Below the pieces are notes generated by a model. That model was given only the letters and a program-made list of their open reading frames with translations. It had not been told where the DNA came from and ran no database searches. From assembly GCA_016169945.1 (NCBI GenBank), contig JADLSH010000363.1:2294001-2358000 (forward strand): 64,000 nt of DNA, given 5' to 3'. Within the stretch, counting starts at the first letter, position 1. Every line of letters starts with the position of its first letter. The stretch is from Trachythela sp. YZ-2020 (Eukaryota; Cnidaria; Anthozoa; Malacalcyonacea; Clavulariidae). Below, one piece after another: positions 22,765-33,900 of this stretch. Both the position numbers and the translations under genes were made by a program.

Positions 22765-22883
22765 TGAATAGCAAAATCACAGGCAGAATAATATCGAGTG
22801 TTACGATGTTCGTTTAAATTTCATAAATTTTCCATGGTTTCGTTATTTTGCAATGTATTTTATACCCAACACTGTAGTAGACA

Positions 22884-23127
22884 AAGGCCATGTTTGCTGC
22901 AACTTTAAACGTAATTTCTGCAGGCATATAGAGTCATGTTATGTAACACGTATATTCACAGTAAAATTGAGAGCTTGCTCCGCATTTCACAGAGTCAGAG
23001 GCATGAAATAAATGAATGAAAATGTGAAATGCTGGAAATGTGAAATGCTTGAACAAACTGACATCGCTCTATGTACGTAATTGCGTTGCAAGTTGCAGCA
23101 AAAATGGTCTCGTTAGCATGGCCTTAA
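22884..23127. mobile_element. MITE of the GCTGCAACTTGCAACG family
   Basis: Ends AAGGCCATGTTTGCTGCAAC and GTTGCAGCAAAAATGGTCTC followed by ATGGCCTT are inverted. Copy of 9412-9722. Right flank sequence (23128-23190) recurs inverted at 27090-27165. Confidence 0.7.
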
Positions 23128-24239
23128 CAGTGATTTGTGTAGGAACTTTGGCGCTTTATTGTAGGGTAAAATATTTTCCAACAAATTAAGACTTATGCAT
23201 GAACGTGGATCATGTAGAATCATGAAACTGCAGCACAGTAACTTTTTTGATTAAAATTGGACGGAATTAGGCATCACGTTTTATCTGTTAAAGATTAAGT
23301 ACCAAGTAGAATAATATTCTGGATAATTTGTTTTGTGCTTCTCCGTCTAATCGGTGTTTGTTTTAATCTAAGCTTATATAACCTAATTATTTCATCGTTA
23401 AAATCTAATGTTATCTAAACTCGACACTAGCCGCTTGTCTAAATTGCTATTTCATCTATCGCTTATTTTTATTACGCTCTAATTATTGAATGTACCTGTT
23501 TAATCATAGTTCATAGAGACTGTCTCTATGAACTATGGTTTAATTAATTATCTCATGTTTATCCTGTCGCTCACTATGTAACAAAGATGTCCAAATCTTA
23601 GATAAAAAATCCTCACAATTACAGTTTTTTATCTTTTCTGGTATTTGTATTTTCATTTTCATTTTATGGCTGCATGCAAGTAAAATTCAAATTCAACTCA
23701 AAATGTGAAGACATAATTCAAAATGTGACGACATTTTGTTTAATTTTGAGAGAAGGGACCTTCACTGGAAGGGACCGTTTCGTGGGGGGCGGGGGGCAAA
23801 CAAACAAGAAAAAAGTCTAATTTGTAATCACAGGACGATATTAAGTATACGAACAGCCAGTATATAGATTGAAAACGTTATGGATCATGCATGTAGAATC
23901 ATGAAACTGCAGCACAGTAACTTGTTTGATTAAAATTGGACGGAATTAGGCACACGTTTTATCTGTTAAAGATTAAGTACCAAGTAGAATAATATTCTGA
24001 ATAATTTGTTTTGTGCTTCTCCATGTAAACGCTCTTCAGCTAAGAAGATCATAAACATGCCGCATGCATGCATCAGACGTGACTAATTATCATTCGATAT
24101 AAACCAGACGCACATACTGAGTTAATATGGCAGATTCTTCGTTGAATAATAAACAACTTCAATGCCCAAAATAACTTCAATTTCGGAAACATGTTGAATG
24201 ATGTCAATCATGAATATTGGCGGTAATATGAGTATATGA

Positions 24240-26445
24240 CGCCATAGAATTTAACTATATAGGCCTATTATATAAACTGAACAACCATCTATTTATTAAT
24301 ACGAACATTTTAAATCAACTCCGTTTAACTCTGCAGTGCAAAGATTGTTTGTGTTTAAGCTTGTTGAAACTGAGTTGGCAATCATACGCGACTGATGATC
24401 TTGTCCAGAATAAAAATTAATATTGACATGCAGAATTATATAATTTGTTTCGTGTCTTCCCACTCTGCAAACACTCTTCAGATGAATCTGTATAAGCACG
24501 GTTATAGTAGAACATAATAAACATACATCGATCATGACTAATATCATCAAGTTGGATACAAAACAGACCCACACATATACATTTTAAACTCGAATTCTTT
24601 ATGCAGAAAATAACCATCTGGTTTAAGAATCTTTATTTATAATCGTATACAAATATTTTAAATCAACTATATATGTATATATAGCAAAGCTCTGAGATTG
24701 TTTGGATTTACAACAGCCTGCATATGCAGTTTAATCTGGTTCTGCGTGGATTTATGTACAGTTTTGTAGCGATATCTTGTATCAGTTGTATGCGAAAATG
24801 TAAGCCGAGTTCAACAGTGCACAACTAGTATACATCAAGAACGAGGCCGAGGGGAACTTAAAGCTAGCAGAATAAAGTGGCTCTGATAGCTCTCTTATAA
24901 AAATACGCTTCAATCGATCTAAAAATCACTTCCATAAGTGCCTGTCTTTTCTTACTTTATTCTGCTGAGCTAGCAATTTGCTTTATAAAAATGCTTAGTA
25001 GTATCAAACACGTGGATAAAATCTTTCTCAATTATAGCTCATTATATCTTAAGAATAGGTACGAACTGCGTACATGTTTACGTTTTATTACAACTGCCTG
25101 TGATATAGCGATCAAGGATTCATGGCTCAAATTTCACTGAAAATTGCCAGAGAAGTATATATGTATACAGCTAATTCAAAAAAGATAGTCCTTTGCAAAC
25201 CTTAAACCTTCACTACATAGTTTAGTGTTGTTGAACACTCTGCCAAAGTTAATGGGTATTGAATATAGCGAGGTAGACCACAACGAATCAGCGGCTCACA
25301 GCAGAAGGATCCCCAAACATGGATATAGAATATGATATATATAATAGTATAAAGCCTCTGCAGGATAGAGAATCAGATGAACTTCTCACAGGTCCATTAT
25401 AAATTTTATTAAACTAAATTAAACGACGTTTTGGACGTTCGTCCTTTATCAGTAAAAACCTAAGCTATAATCTAGCCTAGGTTTTTTACTATAGGTACAC
25501 TTGTTTTGCATACAAGATATCGCTACAAAACTGTACATGAATCAACACAACCAGATTAAATCATTAAATTCGACTTCTCCTTGCACTCCTATATATTTAT
25601 ATACCATACATGCACCCACTTTATAATCATAAATCCAAACAATCTCAGAGCCTTGCCATAGCTATATAGGCTATATATATATATATAGTTGATTTAAAAT
25701 ATTTGTGTATGATTATGAATAAAGATTCTTAAACCAGATGGTTATTTGGCTTAAGACCTTTGCAAACCTTAAACCTTCACTACATAGTTTAGTGTTGTTG
25801 AACACTCTGCCAAAGTTAATGGGTATTGAATATAGCGAGGTAGACCACAACGAATCAGCTCACAGCAGAAGGATCCCCAAACATGGATATAGAATATGAT
25901 ATATATAGTATAAAGCCTCTGCAGGATAGAGGATCAGATGAACTTCTCACAGGTCCATTATAAATTTTATTAAACTAAATTAAACGACGTTTTGGACGTT
26001 CGTCCTTTATCAGTAAAAACCTAAGCTATAATCTAGCTTAGGTTTTTTACTAGGTACACTTGTTTTGCATACAAGATATCGCTACAAAACTGTACATGGA
26101 TCAACACAGAACCAGATTAAATCATTAAATTCGACTTCTCCTTGCACTCCTATTTACTGTACCATATACATGCACCCACTTTATAATCATAAATCCAAAC
26201 AATCTCAGAGCCTTGCCATAGCTATATACCAGAGGCTATATACATATATATATATAGTTGATTTAAAATATTTGTATAGCTATATATGATTATGAATAAA
26301 GATTCTTAAACCAGATGGTTATTTGGCTTAAGATACGAACAATCTTTGCACTGCAGAGTTAAAAGGAGTTGATTTTAAATGTTCGTACTAATAAATAGAT
26401 GGTTGTTCAGTTTATATAATATATAGTTAAATTCTGCATAAAGAA
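24240..26445. repeat. large imperfect inverted repeat with an internal tandem duplication
   Basis: The left arm (about 24240-24800) is an inverted, diverged copy of sequence at about 25490-26445; shared words include ACCATCTGGTTTAAGAATCT and its complement, and GTACAGTTTTGTAGCGATAT. Within the right part, about 25186-25745 is tandemly repeated at about 25757-26330 with very high identity, starting CTTTGCAAACCTTAAACC. No coding potential. Confidence 0.75.
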
Positions 26446-27090
26446 TCTCCATTAAGGTTACTCCACATGATGAAATGGCGTTTTACAAAAATGCTCACCG
26501 CGCGCTCAATTTTTACGCTTTTGCCGTCAAATTTTGTGTACGTGATGATAAATCATTGTTGTAACCAGCAATTTAACAAAAATGCTATATTTTAAAACAC
26601 TGTGGTTGCTACGGGCTACTTTTGAAAATCTGACCTCCTTCGCGTCACGAGATTTGCACGCCGCCGATTTAACCCTGTAGGACCTGCAAAATATCATATT
26701 TCCCATCTCAGATAATCAAAGAACAAAAGATTGTTCGCATTTTTTGACAGCTATTGTATTTGCTTTGATATAAAGCAGACAAGTTGACTCACACAAATTT
26801 TGTATACACGGTAGAACGGATGCCTATAACTCGAAAAGTATGGCGTTAAACGAAATACATCAATCTTCAAAATTCCAACGCCAGTGAGCGTACAAAACGA
26901 GTCATTTTAGAAATCATATACAAACCTTGCAGTTCGGCCTTTATCAGATCTAAAACACTCGGCTGCGCCTCGATGTTCTAAATCAGATAAAGACCTCTCG
27001 CGCGGTTTGTATATATTACTTGCAATTTGTTTGTATCCTTTGTACCTCTTTTGGTACTTCGTTTGGAATAAAATTATTATAAATTATTAT
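26446..27090. other. gene-free spacer
   Basis: Short low-complexity stretches only. A weak inverted arrangement around 26930-27010 (GGCCTTTATCAGATCTAAAA / ATCAGATAAAGACC) may be a small foldback. No gene seen. Confidence 0.4.
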
Positions 27091-27232
27091 GTAGTATAAG
27101 TCTTAATTTGTTGGAAAAATATTTTACCCTACAATAAAGCGCCAAAGTGCCTACACAAATCACTGTTAAGGCCATGTTAATGAGGCAATTTTTGTTTAAT
27201 TTATTTATTTAGCTTCGCCTATAATACTTAAT

Positions 27233-27555
27233 GGGGCTTCGGTGGCGCAGTCGTCAGAGCAAGCGCCTTTCACCTCTGAGTCTTGAGTTCGATTCTCGTT
27301 GAGGACACTCATCACACTCATGTGAAAAGAGTAAGTCAACGCTCTGTCGAAAGTCGGGTTTCTCCGGGCACTCCGGTTTCCTCCCACAGGGAAAGTTGAC
27401 TGGGTGGGTTAGGATAGATACATTAGGAAAGTAATATCACAGTTGTAAAAATAAATAATGTAGGTTAAGTACTTAATATAGGTAAGCTAGATACTTGATG
27501 TAATCGGTCACTGAAAAGCCCCAATGGGGAGTGAGCTGAATAATGTATGTATGTA
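27233..27555 (+). mobile_element. full-length GGGGCTTCGGTGGCGCAG SINE
   Basis: The head GGGGCTTCGGTGGCGCAGTC, GCGCCTTTCACCTCTGAGTC and B-box-like GAGTTCGATTCTC are followed by GTCAACGCTCTGTCG and GCACTCCGGTTTCCTCCCAC. The 3' body GGTAAGCTAGATACTTGATG ends in CCCCAATGGGGAGTGAGCTG and a (TATG)n tail. The copy at 59101-59434 is collinear. Confidence 0.85.
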
Positions 27556-29051
27556 ATCAATCAACACGTAAAACACAAACCATTCCTGTTCAACCCCAAA
27601 ACGCGCAAACTTTAACGCCCCCTTGACATGCACCCTTGACCGTTAAAACTAGGACGGTTTAAATTTTACAATCATATATCTTCATTTTAAAATAGTTTGA
27701 AATTTATGAACACAATATTGGAAAATACGGAAAATTGCTTAAAAGCTTGGCCTAGAGCTAGACAATACTTATCGAAACACAGCAAAAGCGCCAGGCCTCC
27801 ACGTTTCAAGGTTGAACAAGAAGGTAACAACAACAAAAAGGCGGGGACACCACAACAGTTTAAAACCAATTACTGTGGGCCCTTGAATATAGAAAACACA
27901 TAACTAATATATAAATTATAACTGATAATTGATAGTGTACATGTACTAATAGCAGCACGTTAATGGCTGCATGAGTTTGCGTGATGTGTTACATTTCAAG
28001 CAGACTGTTCTCCACGTTCTGGCGTCGTCCACATCATAAATTGTCTTGGCAGCGTTGTGATAGTAGTCCAGCAAGTAGTAGATAGTAGTTCTTATTACTC
28101 TGATGAAGAAAGAGCGTTGGTATGTCAGCGTCTTACATTTGCGAGGACGGAAAGAGAGCACGTTGGTGTCAGCCGAGGTTCTAGTGAGCCTTGATGTGCT
28201 GCAACTTGCAACGCAATTACGTACATAGAGCGATATTTTGTTAAATGAATATCAACACTCAACAGAAAATCAGTAAGCATGGACAGCATTTCACATTTCC
28301 GATATTTTTCATTCATTTATTTCATGAAATGCGAAGCAAGTTCTCTATTTCGGTTGCTCATATATCGAGAAAGAGCCGTACCCCTTGCCTCTTCTTTCTA
28401 CCACCTTATCTCCATGAGGAGGCAGTCCACCCATAGACGGATTTTCATATTTATTACTAGGGGGGTGCCAGAAATTTTAGGAGGGTGAGCTGGTGAGGTA
28501 ACACAAGGCGTCACCAAACATTGTGCTGCAGGGCTCAGCCCCCAGTGAGGTCCAGGGGTAGAGCCGCTGGTGGGAGGTTAGAAAGCAAAGCACCCCCGGA
28601 AAATGTTGAGCACATCAGAAGGCATTCGAAACAAAAAACTAAGGTTTTTGAAGTTGTCAAGTCAATGAATTTGGCAGGTCCTTTGAGAGTTAAATGACCC
28701 TGTGAACCCCCATAGAATTCTATAGGGTTGCATGTTGGATTATTTATTATGGCGAAAATTGCGGGGGGGGGGTTGAAAATTTTTTAGAGGGGTGAACGTT
28801 TCGTTTGGGGGGGGTGAAAGCAAATATTTGGTTGTAGCACCCCCCCAGAAAATCCGTCTGAGTCACCCCCCCCCCTTCCCTGTACTGGGGATTGGCCTGA
28901 GTAGGGTGCATTACTTCATTGATTGGTTACTAGAAGAAAAAGGAAACTTAAGTAGCCCTGTTTGTAGGGTACTTTATATATTTCTATTTCTAAAACCCGA
29001 CTACTAACTGTACAATCCGCTTGACCAACATAAACTGATATTGATTTCCAG
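27556..29051. other. gene-free spacer with a GC-run element
   Basis: Includes the separated right half of a MITE (28196-28390) and an element at about 28432-28862 whose ends read AGACGGATTTTC and GAAAATCCGTCT, with G/C runs inside; the ends resemble 54735-54981. ORFs here have no recognisable domain. Confidence 0.5.
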
Positions 29052-29072
29052 TCTGTTCTGCATACAAAATTC

Positions 29073-30491
29073 ATGCTGTCAAAGGAGGCAAGAAGATACT
29101 TGGCTAGAGCAGTCATTGCTGTGGAGCTTGGGTGTTTTATTGGTGCTTATAGAGTCTGGCATAGGATGAACACTAACCAAGGTAATTGGCAAGCAGAGGA
29201 TGGGAGCTTCGAAGTTTTTCATTTTATACCGCTCGGCTCATGACCAAATTCTTTGCATTGTTATGAAGTGCTAAGTTCACCCTCGCTAGACACCTGGGGC
29301 CGGTTGTTCAAAAGCCGGTTAACGCTAACCCCGGGTTAAATTTTAATCTGCTGTTCTGGTTTGTATACTTCTGCATGTTTGTTTATTTCAAAACTTTATA
29401 AACAAAAACTTCTATCGCCCAGTACAAGGTTGATAGAAAAAAGTATTCATATTAATGTAACCGATGTCGGGAAACTTGTATGAAAGTTATGACTAACCCA
29501 GGGTTAAGTTAACCGACTTTTTAACAACCGGCCCCAGGTACGAAAACAAAGTCACTTTTCTAATCTTAGGGACCACGTCCATGTTCAAGTTTTCGTCAAA
29601 TTGACGTTTTAGGCGAGTCAAAACTATTATGCTGTGACGTTATTACCGTGGCAAAATGAATATTTTAAGAAAATCTAACCATAATGTACGCCACGTTTAC
29701 AAGTCTGAGTTTAGATGAAAACATCAACTTGACGTTAAGGGTGGCAACTTGAATTTGCGGACGTGGCCCCTTATTTAAATATCCTCCATGTCTTGACATT
29801 GCAATTACACAATTTTTCTCCTTTACAGATTACCGGAAATCAATGCATGAAGATTACCCATCAGTGTTGGAAAGTAAGTAAATGTATTAATTAATCGAAG
29901 CAGACTGCAATTTTTGAGTTGCCGTGGTTTGTAATTGTACGTGTCTGAACTACCTGAAAACGAGTAAGAACACTCCGACATTGCGAGAGAAAGACATTCG
30001 TTGGAGGTCAGTAACCAATCTGTAGTTCAGATACAAACCACGGCACCCGATTGTAGAATACTTAAAACTCAACAAAGTACAAATTTTTCTCGTCTGTGTG
30101 GGTCAACAAAGAAAATTTGACAAAGAAATTGGAGCACTTGGATTCGGTTGGTGAGCAGGTCTATTGAGTATTGTTTTATGGCGACCAGAAAACCAAAATT
30201 CCAAAAAGTTGTCATAGAATTTGTTATACATACACACTTGCATTGAGCAATTAGAACTTGCCATATGAAAACTTGCTCCGAAAACGTCTGTAACCGGCTT
30301 TTAGGGCTTTAGGATGCCTAGTATGGGAGAAGAGGGCCAAAAGGCAAAGAGCAAAGACCGAGAGTCTAATAAGTTGGGTAGTAAATCGTGATTTGTTTTT
30401 TTCAGTGTTCTACAAGAGTGCAGAGAAATTTGCAGGGAATATGGAAGTTCGAAAAGATGACTACAAATCTTGGAGTGTTTCAACGGAATAA
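29073..30491 (+). CDS. CEBPZOS: CEBPZOS-like small mitochondrial membrane protein (79 aa)
   Basis: Three exons: 29073-29181, 29829-29873, 30406-30491, with GTAATT and GTAAGT donors and CAG acceptors, both introns phase 1. The start ATG is the first in an exon whose acceptor is at 29050-29051, so a 5' UTR intron is likely. The 79-residue product starts MLSKEARRYLARAVIAVELG, has one hydrophobic segment (about 12-26), then RMNTNQDYRKSMHEDYPSVL and MFYKSAEKF. Length, topology and the NTNQDYR..YPSVLE..YYKS-type signature match human CEBPZOS (80 aa), a mitochondrial single-pass protein. An AATAAA overlaps the stop codon. It converges on UBR7 with about 460 bp between stops. Confidence 0.92.
29289..29537. 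mobile_element. MITE with GGGGCCGGTTGTTCAAAAG ends
   Basis: Inverted ends CTGGGGCCGGTTGTTCAAAA and TTTTTAACAACCGGCCCCAG in intron 1 of the CEBPZOS-like gene. A diverged relative lies at 52548-52697, and a one-ended fragment near 42600. Confidence 0.75.
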
Positions 30492-30947
30492 ATGAAGCTC
30501 AGGTCTTCACTCACTTCAGGACTTAAAAAGTCGACCATAAACTAAATTAATAATTGCTTCGAGATTTTTTGGCCAAAACCAAACTTAAGGTTCTGTTGAG
30601 AACAATACTACAGAAAACAGGGCAGAGTATGACAAAATGAAAATTCAATACTGCAGTAAATGATTTTAAACATGCATGCATGCAACTGCAATAGAATAAA
30701 GAAGGTTAGACACTCGATGGAAAACAAACAATACGCTTGCTTATTACAGTGAAACAACATATTTTTACATAAACCATGTATGCATGCAATTATTATATTT
30801 CTATCGAGTTTCCTAACGTTCTATATTCTGTCATATTTAACAAAATAATAACATAATATATACTGTACTATAAAGACTAAAGTACTATTAATATTGGTTA
30901 TATATCCATGTATATACCATCATAAACAATGTCAATAAATAAAAGCA
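30492..30947. other. 3' intergenic gap between convergent CEBPZOS and UBR7
   Basis: About 460 bp holding both 3' UTRs. AATAAA occurs on the plus strand near 30695. No other feature. Confidence 0.6.
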
Positions 30948-33900
30948 CTATCTGCAATAATGTGGGATGTTTCCAGAGGCTTTATTTTTATTGTCTTGAA
31001 GTTTTTGAAAGAAACTTTGGATGTCTTCTTTTGTAACAGTCTATATCAAAGAAACAAAAATCTTAAACATCCCAACCAGATTCCAAACGAAGATCTCTAA
31101 CCACTAAGGGCTTCTTCATGAGTCCAGTTGGACGGAAAGCTCACCTAAGCGGTGGGATGAATTATTTCAGTGTTCATATGACTGTTTTTATCCCATCTAA
31201 TATCTCGGTCTCGGTGGGACGAAATTACGTAAACATGGCGCAAATCTTTTGTTGTGATCAAACAAACTGTACGTTGTATTACAACTTTTAATAACGATGT
31301 TTGCTTAGGTCTATTGATGTATATTTTTCTTGGTGTATTTTTCAACTACGCCGCTCAATAATACAGGTTAAAATCGGCAAAAATGTCCATCCTGAAGCGT
31401 TCATATGGAAAAAATATGCCACTTGACTGAGTCTTAGATCCCACCTAGCGCAAGGTGAGATCCCATGCAGCTAGCATGCATTAAGCCCCTGTTTATATGA
31501 GGCCTACATGAAGGGCTGGCCGTTCTAGGCAAGTTCCCGCCTGCTATTATAGTTTTCCCTATAAAAAATGTTTTCGTTTATATGAGCTCTAGGAGAGCCA
31601 GCCCTCCTAGGCGAGATCTCGCTATTGTTTACCCGAGATCTCGCCTAGTAGGGCTGTAAATTTCCGCTAAGTCAGCCTACATAAATTCTTCGCGGTTCTT
31701 AAAAACACGAGTTTTAGAATTAATATAAACGAAACGAAAATCTGTCTCCTAAGGGACTTGTCAGAAATTACCAGGGGAGGGGGTGGAGAAAGGGGGAGGG
31801 TCTTAATTTTTTCAGCCCTTCAAAAGGGTGGGTCATTAAAAACTGAACCATTGAAAAGGGAGGGTCATAAAAAATTTAGCCATAATTTTCATAAGGGAGG
31901 ATTTTGCACAGCAGGAAAGGGGAGGGGTCATGAATTTTTTTGGCCACGGCCAAGGGGAGGGTCACGATATTTCATGCTCGTCCTTGCTGGGGGGTCACAG
32001 TTTTTCAACTTACATTTTCAAGTCTCCACCCCCCCTCCCCCCCTGGTAATTTCTGACAAGTCCCTAAAGATCTAAGTTTTGTACATACTTTTCCTTCTTT
32101 GGCAAACTCGGCTAAATAATTTGTCAGTTGTGTCTTCATATCGTTGTAACCTAAAAACAGGAAAAACATTCGTTATGCCCCCGCGTGCATGGTTATCTTG
32201 TGTGTTCAACTGGGTTTGTTTTTTTGTTATTATTAACATAACTCAATAAGTTTTTTCTTTCTGGGAACCTGGGTTTAAGACTCAAAATTAACGAGGTTCA
32301 ATGATCACATTGATTGATTTTGACATTGGACTGATTGGAGTGTTGTTTCTTGATATTCAGTGGTATTCAATTTGATTAGTGAATACAAAATGCATTACAA
32401 TAGACTCTTTCGATAATTACGTCATTTGGCCTGGGAGCCTCACTCCCACGAACAGTGGGCCAATCACGTTTCGTCTTGATGCACGAAAGCGAGGTTCCCA
32501 GGCCAAATAGGCGGATGTGACGTAATTATCGAAAGAGTGTATTACTAGTCTAGACTAGAGCATACTCTAGTTTTGTTATTACTCATCCGTTAATTATTAA
32601 CTTTATAAATTTCTGTTAAAATTTGTCTGCAAAAGTTCAAATCCAAAAATATTTCTGGGAACTAGGTTCCCAGGATCCGATACTTTTTCCACCGGCTCTG
32701 GTTGAACTATAGTAGAATCCCGCTATCTTGAACAGCCAGGGGAAACAACAAAAAGTCCGAGATAGCGGGGCTTCGAGATATCCGGAATCAATGTCAAATT
32801 ACAAAAAGATAATAATTATTTCATGAAATTAAAGTAGCGTGGCTGATCCAATCACCCATTGATACGACTGTTAAATTACTTAAATGTGAGATATACAAAG
32901 TGCATTCTTTCCCCAAGTTCGAGATAACAGCGTAAAAATGATTGAAATAGTACCGGCAAATCAACCAGAAATGAGTTTAGTTCGAGATAGCAGGGTTCTA
33001 CTGTATTTAACACTTCAGCTAGATCACAGGCAGCACAAATTTGTTCGTTTATTTAGCTATTCAAAAATACATTATATATTCAAAATATTCAACATGGCCA
33101 CCATAATAATCATTACAACACCCAGTCAAGATTGGGCTGCCTGTGGCTAGATGTCTTACCATGTATGATCTCCATTTGCTGTACCCTGCCAAGACTGTTT
33201 AATGCATTCAGACTGGAGTCATATGAACTGGACTGTTGCTCTCTATGAGACTGGCCGCGGTCTTCGTATGCTATTATCGTGTCTGACTCATCCATAAGAA
33301 ACTCAACATTTTGCTCTTTGTACATAAGCTAGAAAATGAAAAGTCACAATAACAGGGATTCAACAAGCACTTTTTGACTACCGATATATGGTAGCAAAAA
33401 CTCGAAATTGAATTTTGCAAGTCCTTCATCAGAGGTGGAAAAAGTTTTTTCTTTCTGGGAACCCGGGTTTCAGTAATCAATAATTAACAAGCTTCAATGA
33501 TCGTCGATTGTTTTTGACATTGAACTGATTGGAGTGTTGTTTCTTGATATTCAGTGGTTAATTCAATTTGATATAGTGAATACAAAATACATTACAATTA
33601 CTAGTCTAGACAAGAGCATACTCTAGTTTTGTTATTACTCATCAGTTAATTTTTATAAGTTAATAACTTTATAAATTTCTGCAAAAATTTTCTGCAAAAC
33701 TTCAGATCCAAAAATATTTCTGGGAATAGGTTCCCAGGATCCGATACTTTTTCCACCTCTGTCCTTTATACTAATACCTTATACAGGTTTAATACCATAC
33801 CTTACATGTCTGGCAAACACACAACTTTGACCTCCAGCCATTTTTCCAGTATGTACAAGCAGATTTCTTTTGCACATTTTCAAGAAGTTTCTGATAGATG

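Larger units (their letters stand above)
22014..24024. repeat. direct duplication of a non-coding segment
   Basis: Block A (22014-22489) is repeated at 23343-23877 and block B (23215-23342) at 23878-24024, both nearly identical; shared words include TCTAATCGGTGTTTG and CATTTTATGGCTGCATGCAA. The first copy is split between A and B by the SINE at 22496-22764 and the MITE at 22884-23127. The second copy has an extra small hairpin near 23505-23538. Confidence 0.8.

Noticed and set aside
27697..27903. 68-codon plus frame starting MKFMNTILENTEN.
   Set aside because: Isolated, no signal peptide, domain or clear splice sites; region is repeat-rich.
31758..32075. 105-codon plus-strand frame rich in Gly and Lys.
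   Set aside because: It lies inside a perfect TIR element and follows its G-rich repeats.
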